DNA of 64,000 nucleotides, from NCBI GenBank assembly GCA_017302255.1, contig JAFLDV010000007.1, positions 62,001 to 126,000 on the forward strand, in the 5' to 3' direction. Below the pieces are notes generated by a model. It did no database searches. It had not been told where the DNA came from and saw only the letters and a list, made by a program, of their open reading frames with translations. Origin of the DNA: Gammaproteobacteria bacterium (lineage in GTDB: Bacteria; Pseudomonadota; Gammaproteobacteria; Enterobacterales; Alteromonadaceae). Positions 1 through 9,177 of this stretch are shown here, piece by piece (within the stretch, counting starts at the first letter, position 1; each line of letters begins with the position of its first letter). Position numbers and translations under genes: made by a program.

Positions 1-638
1 TGCCGCATATCTTCATTGATTGCGACAACCAATTTATCTGCCAACTGTTTTGCTAAAAAAGGTGAATAATGCTGCACACTTAAACTAACCATGCTGGTTT
101 CTTTGTCTTGACTCACAGCGAAAAATTTCTCGAATTCTTCGATGGTTTCTTGAGCACTGGGTTTTGGTTTAAATGGAGCCTCGACTTCCCGTAACCACTC
201 TTTAGTTTCTTGATTATAAATTTCAGCATCGATTAGCAATTTATCGTTTGCTCTATCCCAACCTTTAGCGGCCATAAATGCTACATACAAATCGTTCTGC
301 TCGATAAAGCGACCTAAAAACTCCCTTGATTTCAATATCTCTAGTGCGAGAGCTGTTTTCTCGACGCCTTCCCCACCAATGTTAACGCCGGCAAGTGCCG
401 CCAAACCACCTAACTGCCCCGGGATTTTTGTCCCGCTGCTTTCACCCGCAGGAGCAAGCGTTACTTCACTCTTATATATGTTTGGCAGGCTGATTGCGTA
501 GAATACTGCGGCTATTGAAAACATAATTGTCGTGACAAGAATACTCCACTTGCCAGCCCAAATTGCTGAGAACAACTCTCGTAAATCGATCTCGTCTGTA
601 TCTAGAACTTGGATATTCTGTTGAATTTGCTCAGTCAT
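1..638 (-). CDS. Wzz-type polysaccharide chain-length determinant, partial
   Basis: The reading frame opens with ATG at 638 and runs off the left edge, so only about 212 N-terminal residues are seen. They start MTEQIQQN, with a membrane segment at about residues 30-50 (WSILVTTIMFSIAAVFYAI) followed by a periplasmic stretch containing the LPNIYKSEVTLAP signature usual in Wzz/PCP proteins. Such inner-membrane proteins set the modal length of O-antigen, capsule or exopolysaccharide chains. It lies 163 bp downstream of the SLBB export gene on the same strand and is probably in the same ops-led transcript. The second membrane helix and any fused kinase domain lie outside the window, so the subtype cannot be told. 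Confidence 0.85.
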   Translation of the reverse strand, partial: MTEQIQQNIQVLDTDEIDLRELFSAIWAGKWSILVTTIMFSIAAVFYAISLPNIYKSEVTLAPAGESSGTKIPGQLGGLAALAGVNIGGEGVEKTALALEILKSREFLGRFIEQNDLYVAFMAAKGWDRANDKLLIDAEIYNQETKEWLREVEAPFKPKPSAQETIEEFEKFFAVSQDKETSMVSLSVQHYSPFLAKQLADKLVVAINEDMR

Positions 639-801
639 TTTGTTCCTTTGTGCTGTTGCTGCCACATTCGCTTTAGGTAAAAAAAGCAATTTTTAAATGG
701 GCCCGCCCCAGCAAACCTTACCTAATCAGACTAAATTTTATTTATTTTCAAAAACGTTAGTGTGAACAACGTCCACACCTATATTTATTTCTGATCTCAA
801 A

Positions 802-3351
802 TCAAAGACTATTAACTGCAGCAACTGCTATGGCTGCTTGATAAGCGATTTGAGTTACTTGTCCCCAAAGAGTCAAGCTATCCTTGTACTCAACATCCAG
901 TGGCACAACAATGGTGTCGCCTGGTACAACTTCAGCGTTATTCGCGCTAAACAAGCCACCACTTGGCATCAACACCGAACCATCAGCTCGAATCACATAC
1001 ACTCGGTCTTCATCAGCACGTTTTCTTGGGTTACCAGCAAGTGCTAAGTAGTCCTTTACCGAGAGATTACCGTCAAAGGAATGGCTGCTTGGATATTGCA
1101 CTTCACCAATTACGGTAACCGAGCGGGTTTTCCGCGGTACCATTAATTTATCGCCTTGCTCCAGCACAAAATCGTACTCTGGGTTGCCAGCTTCAATTTG
1201 AATCATATTGACGGCTAAGCGCCCCACCATTTCGGTCGATTCCAATTGTTTAATCAGGCCCATAGTTTGTTCTGGATTGGTCGGCACACCTACACTACCG
1301 GCGCTTGATACAGCTTTTGCTGCTATGTCTGAGCGTAGTTGTTGCAATAAGCGGTTGAACTGTTCTTGCTCTCGCTCTTTTACTTTTTGCCGAGTGAACA
1401 CGGCACCAAATGGGAAAGCGTCTTCAGTAAAGCCACCGGCGCGCGCAATAAGCTCAGACATTTTTTCGCCGCGTGTTACTTGGTAAGTACCTGGGAAACG
1501 AACTTCACCGCCAATAGTTACTGTGCGCTCTTCGGCCCATTCAGGTTTTGCAAACACATTGATGCGGTCGCGGCTTTGTAAAACCAGGTCATCTGCTTGT
1601 TTATTCAAAATTTGCGCTAAATTGATGCTGATGTTTTTGATATCGAACTTTGCATCAACGCTATCGAAACCTTCGTATCGGCTAAGTTCTATGCGCTCCA
1701 TAAATGCCGCATCAGTCGCGCCGCCTGCGGCAACAATTATCTGGCTAACAGTACTGTTACTACCGATAGGGTATTCCCCAGGGATCTTCACTTGGCCAGC
1801 AATGGTCACTACATCTAGTGGGCTTTCGCTATTAGATTGGCGTTTTAAGCGGTCAATGACTGGGCGCAATAACTGCCGGCGCGACATGGCATTAGATTTT
1901 GCTAAGAATTTGCCATTGGCAAACACTGCTTTAAACGGGCCAGCAAATAAGGTTTCATCTTGCTTTTGCACATTGTCGTCTTCGGTATAGTGAAATACCA
2001 ACACCACATCACGCGGTTGCAGCACAAATGAACGCTTGCCCATGCCATTATTGGCTAAACCAAGCACTTCGGCTAAGTTGATTTGCACAACTTGGATATC
2101 GCCTTTGGCATCTTTTTCCCGCACAACCAATGCATAATCAAGGTCAACTGTTGGCAATAAATCGGCCCAAACGCCTTTAATTAAATCAGAAAGTTGCATA
2201 CCTGAGCGGTATGCATAACGGCCTGGACGCACCACAGCACCGGCTAGCACAACTTCATTTTCGATGCGGTTGGAGATGGCACTTAAATTTAGCAAATCAC
2301 CATCTTGCAACTTAACTTGTAAATCTGTTCCGGCAGTTAAATCTAAAGACCGTAAATCACGTAAGTTATCGCGGTTAATTCGCTCTAAGGTTACTGCTTT
2401 TAAGTGCGCGTTAGCCTTGTTACCACCAGCCATTTTCAGCACATCTTGCACTGATTCTACGCCTTTTAATTCATAAATTGCTGGGCGATTGACCAAACCT
2501 GTTACGGTAACCTGTGCTTGTACTGGTGCCACAAACAACACGTCACCATGCTTTAAATTGATGTCAGCGCTATTATTGCCGCGAAGTAGCAATTCATATA
2601 AGTCAAAACTGGCAACCTGTTGCCCAGCTCTGTTAATTCGAACATCACGTAAACTACCAATATCAGTAACACCGCCAGAAACAAACAATGCTTGGGTCAC
2701 AGTGGTCATCGCCGATACTGCATACATGCCTGGAAACTTGGCTTCACCGGCGATAAAAATATTGATGGTGCGAAGTTTGCCCATAGAAACAGCGGCTTCT
2801 ACACCAATTTTCGCTTCGCTAATTTTTGATTTAATAACACCTACTGCATCGGCAAATGTAATGCCTGCAAGCTGTAGTGGCCCTACCCCATCAAGTTGCA
2901 CCATGCCATCACGGTCGATAACCAACACTTGTGAACTAGTTTCTTTGCCATACAACTGCACTTGAATACTGTCATCAGCACCAAGCACATAGTCATCTGG
3001 CACTGGCATGTTATTCACTGGGGCAAAAGTACTGATGCTCGCGTCAAACATCTTGGTGCCAAATCGCTGCAAACCAGCTTCTTCATCGTCAGCTTTAGCC
3101 TCCGCGGCCGCCACAGCGCGTGGGGTCGGTGTTAACTGTTCAACGGTGGTTGGAGCTGCAACGCCTTGGGTAGATCCATCAATCTGGCTTAAATCAATGC
3201 CGTACTGAGAAGCTAATTGCACCTGTTGTTCTCTTGGCAGTTGTTTGAATTGCTCTAACATTGCCGGTGACGGTGCAACTTGCGCATACGCCTGCGAGGT
3301 CAAGAACAGGCTAAAAATCCATGTTCCAAGTTTCTTGCTGAAATTGTTCAC
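802..3351 (-). CDS. Multi-SLBB polysaccharide export protein (Wza-like)
   Basis: An 849-residue protein with a signal peptide (cleavage near SQAYAQV). It has a poly-export domain at about residues 118-185 (PDDYVLGADDSIQV) and then six SLBB-type repeats, each with the form GxVxxPGxY followed by a GG loop. Proteins of this type form outer-membrane or periplasmic conduits for surface polysaccharide. It is more than twice the length of E. coli Wza, and the extra length is SLBB repeats. The start is GTG at 3351 with TGGAG seven bases upstream; the ATG just before it is closed by a stop. A consensus ops element lies 46 bp upstream, so its expression should need RfaH. The surface polymer it exports cannot be told from this window. 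Confidence 0.88.
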   Translation of the reverse strand: MNNFSKKLGTWIFSLFLTSQAYAQVAPSPAMLEQFKQLPREQQVQLASQYGIDLSQIDGSTQGVAAPTTVEQLTPTPRAVAAAEAKADDEEAGLQRFGTKMFDASISTFAPVNNMPVPDDYVLGADDSIQVQLYGKETSSQVLVIDRDGMVQLDGVGPLQLAGITFADAVGVIKSKISEAKIGVEAAVSMGKLRTINIFIAGEAKFPGMYAVSAMTTVTQALFVSGGVTDIGSLRDVRINRAGQQVASFDLYELLLRGNNSADINLKHGDVLFVAPVQAQVTVTGLVNRPAIYELKGVESVQDVLKMAGGNKANAHLKAVTLERINRDNLRDLRSLDLTAGTDLQVKLQDGDLLNLSAISNRIENEVVLAGAVVRPGRYAYRSGMQLSDLIKGVWADLLPTVDLDYALVVREKDAKGDIQVVQINLAEVLGLANNGMGKRSFVLQPRDVVLVFHYTEDDNVQKQDETLFAGPFKAVFANGKFLAKSNAMSRRQLLRPVIDRLKRQSNSESPLDVVTIAGQVKIPGEYPIGSNSTVSQIIVAAGGATDAAFMERIELSRYEGFDSVDAKFDIKNISINLAQILNKQADDLVLQSRDRINVFAKPEWAEERTVTIGGEVRFPGTYQVTRGEKMSELIARAGGFTEDAFPFGAVFTRQKVKEREQEQFNRLLQQLRSDIAAKAVSSAGSVGVPTNPEQTMGLIKQLESTEMVGRLAVNMIQIEAGNPEYDFVLEQGDKLMVPRKTRSVTVIGEVQYPSSHSFDGNLSVKDYLALAGNPRKRADEDRVYVIRADGSVLMPSGGLFSANNAEVVPGDTIVVPLDVEYKDSLTLWGQVTQIAYQAAIAVAAVNSL

Positions 3352-3397
3352 TCACATACTCCAGTACATTTTTAAAATTAAATCTTAGGGCTCCAGG

Positions 3398-3409
3398 CAC
3401 GCTACCGCC
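3398..3409 (-). promoter_or_regulatory. ops element (JUMPstart core) for RfaH recruitment
   Basis: Read on the minus strand this is GGCGGTAGCGTG, identical to the E. coli ops consensus. The bases just before it (GTAACCCAAG) resemble the end of the longer JUMPstart sequence. It lies in the leader between rfaH and the SLBB export gene and is oriented toward the latter. Known role: RNA polymerase pauses at ops and RfaH binds the exposed non-template strand, then suppresses termination through long polysaccharide operons. The rfaH-like gene next to it supports the call. Confidence 0.93.
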
Positions 3410-3514
3410 CTTGGGTTACGCGTCCCAGAACTAAATTTTTGCTTTTAATGCCGATTCATCATCAATCTGTTACTGCATCCGGTGTTAATACCGCTGAGTA
3501 ACATCTTGTATCGG

Positions 3515-4015
3515 CTAACTACATGCCTTGCTTAAGGCGATATTCTCGATATTTAACCGGACTTGCTGATTCAACATGTTGATAAACACAATACTGCGCT
3601 CGTCGCCGTCGGCCATGTCAAACAACGCCGGTAACCCTGCATAAGGGCCTTCACTAATATTTAGTTTGTCACCAGCGGAAAAACATTGCTGGTCAGCTCG
3701 ACTTCGCTGCAACTCTATTTGTTGCTCAGTTAACTGCTGTATTAAATCTGCCGGCACCCGGGCTATCTTGCCGCCAAAACGGACAAAATCGGTAACGCCC
3801 CTGGTACTTTTCACCACCGACAAATCGGAATCTAAATCGACATTTAAAAATAAATAACGAGGGAACAGCAGCTCTTTACTATCAACCAGTTTACGCGCTC
3901 GTTGTTTTTTGACCAAAAGCGTAGGCACATAGCTGTCAAAGCCAATGTTTGCTAGATGTTGTTGTGCCCTTAATTCTTGCTTGGGCCGACAGTACACTAA
4001 ATACCAGTTATCCAT
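3515..4015 (-). CDS. rfaH: RfaH-type transcription antiterminator (NusG paralogue)
   Basis: A 166-residue NusG-family protein. The NGN domain covers about residues 1-105, opening MDNWYLVYCRPKQELRAQQHL and containing the RYLFLNVDL strand. A C-terminal KOW-like domain follows (GDKLNISEGPYAG). The length and opening match RfaH rather than housekeeping NusG. It would load onto RNA polymerase paused at ops and carry it through the polysaccharide genes. The exact ops site immediately downstream makes RfaH much more likely than another NusG paralogue. ATG at 4015 has AGCAGG upstream. In enteric bacteria rfaH is usually far from its targets; here it sits directly in front of one. Confidence 0.9.
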   Translation of the reverse strand: MDNWYLVYCRPKQELRAQQHLANIGFDSYVPTLLVKKQRARKLVDSKELLFPRYLFLNVDLDSDLSVVKSTRGVTDFVRFGGKIARVPADLIQQLTEQQIELQRSRADQQCFSAGDKLNISEGPYAGLPALFDMADGDERSIVFINMLNQQVRLNIENIALSKACS

Positions 4016-4388
4016 AACCTGCTTAAAAATAGTGAACAGAAATAGGCGTGTAGCTTACGTTTTTTATGGTTTTGAGTCAATTTTAACGGCCGCTCCATCG
4101 GCTAAAGACAGGCTAAAAATCACTTCACCTCAAAGGGTAAGCTACTGATTAAAAACTAAAAAAATAGAAATTAATGAGCTAGCATTCGTAGTGTAAATTT
4201 TTGATTTTGTTGAATTTTCAAACATTTGTTCAATGAGTTAAATCAGCTGAAGCTGTTTTAAACACGACATAATAGGGACATTTCGATGATTGATATGGCA
4301 AAACTGGAGACTCAAAATGACAAACGCCCTTTCAGTTATAAACAAGAAAAGGCGTTTTAATGCGAATAGATAGAGCAATAGCGCTAAA
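4016..4388. other. Intergenic region between wecB and rfaH
   Basis: 373 bp with no convincing gene. It holds a hairpin 31 bp after the wecB stop (listed separately) and an AT-rich stretch before rfaH. A minus-strand TTTACA at about 4193-4198 could be a -35 box, but no good -10 lies at the right distance, so the rfaH promoter is not placed. Confidence 0.6.
4322..4357 (-). terminator. Putative terminator after wecB
   Basis: Arms at 4322-4332 and 4347-4357 pair 10 of 11 positions (AAACGCC with GGCGTTT, one mismatch, then TTT with AAA) around a 14-base loop. The U-tract on the minus strand is weak, so this is a moderate call. Confidence 0.45.
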
Positions 4389-5519
4389 TTAACCTTTATG
4401 CGCTTTAATCGCCGCGACAATCCGTTCACAAGCTTTGCCATCACCGTATGGGTTGTGGGCAAAACTCATTGATTGGTAATAAGCAGCGTCGGTCATTAAT
4501 TTGGCGACTTCACTGACAATTTTCGCTTGGTCGGTACCCACTAACTTCACGGTGCCTGCGGCGACTGCTTCTGGGCGTTCGGTGGTATCGCGCATAACAA
4601 GAACAGGCTTGCCTAAAGACGGGGCTTCTTCTTGAATACCGCCAGAATCGGTCAGCACTAAGTAGCTTTGGCTCATCAGGTAAACAAATGGCAAATAATC
4701 CTGTGGTTCAATCAAGTGCACGTTGCCAGAGTTGCTTAACAAGCGGAAAACTGGTTCACGGACATTCGGGTTTAAATGCACTGGGTACACAACGTCACAA
4801 TCTGGAAATTGCGCCGCAATATCTTTAAGCGCTGCACAGATATTTTCAAAACCAGAGCCAAAGCTTTCACGACGGTGACCAGTAACCAAAATCATCCGAC
4901 GGCCATTTTGGCCATATGGGAATTTGCTGGCGAACTCAGCTGATAACGCCGTATCTTGCTGAATTTTCGCCACAACTTGATGCAGCGCATCAATTACGGT
5001 GTTACCGGTAACAAAGACTTTGCTCGGATCGGTGTTTTCGTTCAGCAAGTTCTGTTTAGAAGTATCAGTCGGCGCAAAGTGCAGCGTGGTGATTGCGCCA
5101 GTTAATTTCCGGTTCGCTTCTTCTGGCCATGGGCTATAAATATTTCCAGTACGAAGGCCCGCTTCCACGTGGCCGACCGCAGTTTTTTCATAATAACAGG
5201 CTAAAGCTGCGGCGAAAGTGGTACTGGTATCACCATGCACTAACACGATATCTGGTTGGAAATCGCGTAAAACAGGTTTGATATTTAACAAGATACTTGT
5301 TGATACATCGTACAAATCTTGGCCTGCTTTCATAATCGCCAAATCGTATTCTGGCACAATGTCAAACAGACGCAGTACTTGGTCGAGCATTTCACGATGC
5401 TGGCCAGTGACACAAACTCGGCTTTCAATCGCCGGATCTGCTTTCAATAAATTAACCAAAGGCGCCATTTTAATGGCTTCAGGTCGAGTACCGAACACAC
5501 TTAAAACTTTGATTGTCAT
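4389..5519 (-). CDS. wecB: UDP-N-acetylglucosamine 2-epimerase (non-hydrolysing)
   Basis: Converts UDP-GlcNAc to UDP-ManNAc, a cytoplasmic precursor step for enterobacterial common antigen, O-antigen or capsule sugars. The protein opens [20 protein letters not shown], the family hallmark, and contains [18 protein letters not shown] and [17 protein letters not shown], which bind nucleotide and substrate in this family. The reading frame extends 15 codons upstream, but the conserved N-terminus begins at ATG 5519, so that start is used (376 residues, normal length). It stands alone between rfaH and the RNase-like gene. No partner ManNAc dehydrogenase (wecC) is in view, so the end use of UDP-ManNAc is unknown. 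Confidence 0.93.
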   Translation of the reverse strand: MTIKVLSVFGTRPEAIKMAPLVNLLKADPAIESRVCVTGQHREMLDQVLRLFDIVPEYDLAIMKAGQDLYDVSTSILLNIKPVLRDFQPDIVLVHGDTSTTFAAALACYYEKTAVGHVEAGLRTGNIYSPWPEEANRKLTGAITTLHFAPTDTSKQNLLNENTDPSKVFVTGNTVIDALHQVVAKIQQDTALSAEFASKFPYGQNGRRMILVTGHRRESFGSGFENICAALKDIAAQFPDCDVVYPVHLNPNVREPVFRLLSNSGNVHLIEPQDYLPFVYLMSQSYLVLTDSGGIQEEAPSLGKPVLVMRDTTERPEAVAAGTVKLVGTDQAKIVSEVAKLMTDAAYYQSMSFAHNPYGDGKACERIVAAIKAHKG

Positions 5520-5634
5520 GCCAACATCCATTCTTGGGTAATTGTAATGAGCAAAGTTTAACAAATTCAGCGGATTTAGGACAGCTTGTTATTGCCAAGG
5601 CCTATGTCGTTGAATGTGCACAGGCTCAGAGAGT

Positions 5635-5666
5635 ACCAGCTTAAATACTTTGCCTCTAAAGCTGGT
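5635..5666 (-). terminator. Possible hairpin after the beta-CASP gene
   Basis: Perfect 8-bp arms (ACCAGCTT at 5635-5642, AAGCTGGT at 5659-5666) with a 16-base loop, 45 bp after the stop of the RNase-like gene. There is no U-tract, so it may be only a weak terminator. Confidence 0.25.
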
Positions 5667-5710
5667 TATCAATCGTCTTCGCAAGTTTTAGCGCTAATTA
5701 TCATTTCACG

Positions 5711-7159
5711 CTAATCACCATTTCGAGCTACTTCGGCATTTAGACCTTTGGCTTGCAGCTTGTTGCGAAGCTCGAGTTTCGCCGCTTCTTCACCATGCAC
5801 AATTCGAATTTGCTTAGGTTTTAGCGCAATTCCGGCGACAAAATTCAGCAAATCTTGCTGGTCGGCGTGCGCAGAATAACCGCTCACTTTTAACACCTCA
5901 GCATTAATTTGGTACTGATGGTCATCGAGCTCAACAAAACCTTTGTTCGCAGCGCGAGCCAAGATTTGCGCGCCAGGCGTGCCACGGGCTTGGTGACCTA
6001 CAAATAGAATTTGATGCACAGGGTTTTCCAACATGGCTTTTAGATAATTCACTATTCGCCCGCCCGCACACATGCCGCTGGCAGCAATCACTATCGCTGG
6101 CTTTTTGCTGCGAGCCAAGAAGCTAACTAGCGCTAAATGTTGCTGATGATCCTCAATAGTCGTTAACTGACTAAAGTCCAGCGGATGCCGCCCACTGGAA
6201 TTGCGCTGCAGCGCTTCATCATCCCAATGTTGTTTTAATTGCACATAGGCTTGATTAAACGAGGCAGCTAAGGGCGAATCAACAATAATATCAAGCTCTT
6301 CCCAACGCAGATCTTGGTGAATTTTTTCACCGCGCAAACGAAAGATCATGTCCTCGAGTTCGTACAACAACTCCTGCGTGCGTCCTATCGAAAACGCCGG
6401 AATTAGAATGGTGCCATTGTCGCGCAGTGAATGCAGTATAAGCTTTTGCAATGCCGCAGCTCTTTGCTTGCGACCTTGGTGGTTACTATCGCCATAGGTA
6501 CTCTCGAGAACTAATATATCGGCGCGTTCGGGCGATTGTGGCTCTGGTAACAACGGTGTATGACTGGCACCAAGATCGCCGGAAAATACTGTGTAAAACC
6601 AATCTTCTTGCTGTTGATGCCTGATTTCGATATAGGCAGAACCAAGAATATGACCTGCAACCTGCAATCGAAACTGTACCTCGACATCCTCACAATTAGG
6701 CAAGGTTGTCCACTGGCCATAAGCAATAGCAACTAGCTGACGTTTTAGCCTCTTGAGAAAAGCCGCCAATAATTTCTCATCTCGAGTGACACCCACTTTT
6801 AAAGCGTCCGCTAATACCAGCGGCAACAATACCGCGGATGCTTCACTGCAGTAAATTGGGCCTTGATAACCAGCGGCAATTAAATACGGTAACCGACCGA
6901 CATGGTCGATATGCACGTGAGTAAGCAATACCGCGGTGATCGGCCGCCAATCAAAACCAATTTGCGGCGAGCCAGCTGACCCCGAACCGGCAAATTCGTC
7001 GCCCTGAAAAAGTCCACAATCTACCAGCAGACTGTAATCTGGACTCAACCAATACTGATGACAGGAACCGGTGACGCCATTGATAGCGCCATGATGACTA
7101 AACTTTGGAAACCTGTTGGGTGTAAATTTCGCAGAACCAATTGCATCATTGCTTTGCAT
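5711..7159 (-). CDS. Metallo-beta-lactamase / beta-CASP RNase-like protein
   Basis: A protein of about 482 residues with the metal-binding HVHIDH motif followed by GRLPYL, a GDLG motif, a beta-CASP insert and a C-terminal YSAHADQQD motif, then IRIVHGEE. This is the layout of RNA-processing beta-CASP nucleases of the YsmC/Ysh1 class (COG1236), which are usually endo- or exoribonucleases. The longer frame begins with TTG at 7201; ATG at 7159 is preferred, with GGAG ten bases upstream. It shares no operon with its neighbours. Its substrate in gammaproteobacteria is not established. The motifs look intact, so it is probably active. Confidence 0.8.
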   Translation of the reverse strand: MQSNDAIGSAKFTPNRFPKFSHHGAINGVTGSCHQYWLSPDYSLLVDCGLFQGDEFAGSGSAGSPQIGFDWRPITAVLLTHVHIDHVGRLPYLIAAGYQGPIYCSEASAVLLPLVLADALKVGVTRDEKLLAAFLKRLKRQLVAIAYGQWTTLPNCEDVEVQFRLQVAGHILGSAYIEIRHQQQEDWFYTVFSGDLGASHTPLLPEPQSPERADILVLESTYGDSNHQGRKQRAAALQKLILHSLRDNGTILIPAFSIGRTQELLYELEDMIFRLRGEKIHQDLRWEELDIIVDSPLAASFNQAYVQLKQHWDDEALQRNSSGRHPLDFSQLTTIEDHQQHLALVSFLARSKKPAIVIAASGMCAGGRIVNYLKAMLENPVHQILFVGHQARGTPGAQILARAANKGFVELDDHQYQINAEVLKVSGYSAHADQQDLLNFVAGIALKPKQIRIVHGEEAAKLELRNKLQAKGLNAEVARNGD

Positions 7160-7351
7160 CTTTGCGCCACTCCATAGCCAAAAGCGAACATCCTGATGCA
7201 ACCAAGCCTAGACGCAATCTGCGAGAAAGTGAAATTAGATGTAAAGTTTACGTGAATTTATTTCGCATTTTATTTTAAGATGATTATTTGGGCATATCAG
7301 TTTGGGGTATCATCGTGGAGTATCATCGCGGCATTAGTGAAGACTGTGCGT

Positions 7352-7381
7352 TTGGCTCAATACGGTTTAGCGATGAGCCAA
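7352..7381 (-). terminator. Putative terminator of the chemotaxis operon
   Basis: Perfect 8-bp inverted repeat TTGGCTCA/TGAGCCAA with a 14-base loop, four bases after the stop of the DUF2802 gene. The place fits the end of the long flhA-to-DUF2802 operon, but no U-run follows. Confidence 0.4.
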
Positions 7382-7384
7382 TTA

Positions 7385-7846
7385 CTATTTGCCTTGGCGA
7401 TGGAGGTTCAACAGAAGTTCGGCCTCAGCACGAGGTAATTCGCACTCAAGCATAATTTCTTCAAGTCCTGCGCCTAATTGCACCATTTTCATCGCGCGAT
7501 TATAGAGTTTGGACTCAGGGTCAAATAGCTGCATCTTTTGCTGATGCTCACTGATCTGCTCAATTTCATTGGCGACCATTTGCAGATCTTGCTGAGAACG
7601 CTGCCACGCGGTTTCTAACTGCAGTACACGCTGTCCAACACCAATTAAACCACCGCGTAATTCATCGAGCTCAATTTGCACGGCTTTCATGGTGGTTAGC
7701 GTCTGCTGATGTTCACGCAACAGCTGCATAAAACTTTGCCGCTGGCGTTGGTGTTGCCAAATAACAAAAACGACCAGCAGTATTGCTACTGCCGGTATCA
7801 CGCCTATCACCAACCATTCAAACGGGAAAATCACAGACTGCTGCAT
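7385..7846 (-). CDS. DUF2802 membrane-anchored protein of the chemotaxis operon
   Basis: 154 residues: a single N-terminal membrane helix (about residues 8-30), a Gln-rich coiled coil, and a C-terminal DUF2802 region (ESKLYNRAMKMVQLGAGLEE). Genes of this family regularly close polar-flagellar chemotaxis operons in Vibrio, Shewanella and Pseudomonas; I know of no firm molecular function. The start is ATG at 7846, overlapping the cheW stop as TAATG, which suggests translational coupling. The frame stays open eight codons further upstream inside cheW, but no better start is there. Confidence 0.8.
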   Translation of the reverse strand: MQQSVIFPFEWLVIGVIPAVAILLVVFVIWQHQRQRQSFMQLLREHQQTLTTMKAVQIELDELRGGLIGVGQRVLQLETAWQRSQQDLQMVANEIEQISEHQQKMQLFDPESKLYNRAMKMVQLGAGLEEIMLECELPRAEAELLLNLHRQGK

Positions 7847-8340
7847 TAGATACTGGTGATTTCTTCCCATTCTTCGTCAGATAACAGTTTGTTGAGATCG
7901 ACAAGGATCAACAACTCACCATCACGATTCGAGACGCCTTGGATAAATTTGGCGCTTTCATCAGTGCCAACGTTTGGCGCAGTGTCGATTTCAGATGCAC
8001 GCAAATAAACTACTTCAGCAACGCTATCAACCAAAATGCCGATGACTTGCTTATCAGCTTCGATGATAACGATACGGCTGTTTTCTGAGATATCTGACGG
8101 CGGTAAACCAAAACGTGCGCGAGTATCAATGACCGTAACAACATTACCGCGTAAATTGATGATGCCAAGCACGTACATTGGCGCGCCAGGAACCGGCGCA
8201 ATGTCGGTATAACGCAATACTTCTTGCACTTGCATCACGTTAATGCCGTAAGTCTCTTCCTGAAGTTTGAAAGTGACCCACTGCAAAACCTGATCAGCTG
8301 CTTCTTTGGTCTTGCCGGATTGTGCCAATAAATTACTCAT
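7846..8340 (-). CDS. cheW: Chemotaxis adaptor CheW
   Basis: A 164-residue single CheW domain with FKLQEETYGINVMQVQEVLRY and the NLRGNVVTVID core. CheW couples chemoreceptors to CheA in the polar array. It lies 33 bp after parP, which also carries a CheW-like domain, and overlaps the next gene by one base (TAATG). The length is typical of the family. This is the dedicated adaptor; ParP is the array-anchoring variant. Confidence 0.95.
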   Translation of the reverse strand: MSNLLAQSGKTKEAADQVLQWVTFKLQEETYGINVMQVQEVLRYTDIAPVPGAPMYVLGIINLRGNVVTVIDTRARFGLPPSDISENSRIVIIEADKQVIGILVDSVAEVVYLRASEIDTAPNVGTDESAKFIQGVSNRDGELLILVDLNKLLSDEEWEEITSI

Positions 8341-8373
8341 CTATCGCTCCTCTACCTAACTCTTCGCGCGCAC

Positions 8374-9177
8374 TTAGTCTGAACTGTCGGCGCCGGCTGC
8401 CAATAAAGCAACCATTGCATCTACATCTAACAAAGCACACATATGCTGTTTTATCAAACCGGCGAGCCAAGGACGTTTACCCTCAGCCGAGCGCCACTTC
8501 ACATCATCCTGCTCAAGTGTCACTGTGTTGATTAATGATTCACAGGCCAGACCCCATGAACTCTTCCCTAACATAATAACATATTGATAGTTTAGCTTTT
8601 CTGCCAGCGCTTGGTCATATTTTTCTGGCATAACCCACATGGCTGTATTTACCACGTTGATTTTTTGATCTCGGTAAAGCATAACTCCACGGTACCAAGC
8701 AGGTTTTCCAGGGAGATGATTGAGTGGTCCCATTTTGTGGATCCCACCTAATTCTTTTAACGGCAATGCCACTTTCAATCCGGCTACTTCAAAAAATAGC
8801 GCTTGGAATTTGCCTTGCCGATACTCAGCAACTGGCGTCGCAGGCGGTGTTACTGGTGGCACCGGCGTTTTAACAACCGGTACTACAGGTTTCGCCACAA
8901 TGACTTCTGGCACTACTGGCTTAGCGACAACCGGTGGCGCTACCGGTTTCGTGACCACTGGCGCAACCGGCGTTGGCGCTACTGGGGCAGCTTTTGCCAC
9001 AGTCGGTGCAACAACAGCTGGCTTAGCAAATGGTGGCTTCACGGTCGACAACAGTTGATTTAACTGTTGTTTTTGAACCTCAGCCACAACTTTACTGACT
9101 TCGGGTTCAACGTCCTCGGTCAATAATGCATTTAAATAACTGCGCATGACCTTTTGGCTGGCAACCAAATCACTCAT
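8374..9177 (-). CDS. parP: ParP-like CheW-domain protein, polar array anchor
   Basis: 267 residues in three parts: a conserved N-terminal segment (about 1-50), a Pro/Val/Lys-rich linker (about 51-117, with repeats of the form PVVxKPV), and a C-terminal CheW-like domain (about 125-255). In Vibrio, ParP ties the signalling array to the pole by binding ParC, CheA and receptors, and stops CheA leaving the array. The call rests on this layout and on its place directly after a ParA-like parC and before cheW. It overlaps parC by 8 bp. Pseudomonas relatives have the same gene without the ParP name. Confidence 0.82.
   Translation of the reverse strand: MSDLVASQKVMRSYLNALLTEDVEPEVSKVVAEVQKQQLNQLLSTVKPPFAKPAVVAPTVAKAAPVAPTPVAPVVTKPVAPPVVAKPVVPEVIVAKPVVPVVKTPVPPVTPPATPVAEYRQGKFQALFFEVAGLKVALPLKELGGIHKMGPLNHLPGKPAWYRGVMLYRDQKINVVNTAMWVMPEKYDQALAEKLNYQYVIMLGKSSWGLACESLINTVTLEQDDVKWRSAEGKRPWLAGLIKQHMCALLDVDAMVALLAAGADSSD

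Noticed and set aside
4238..4462. 74-codon minus-strand frame overlapping the end of wecB
   Set aside because: It lies in another frame of wecB and in AT-rich spacer; no ribosome site and no family resemblance.
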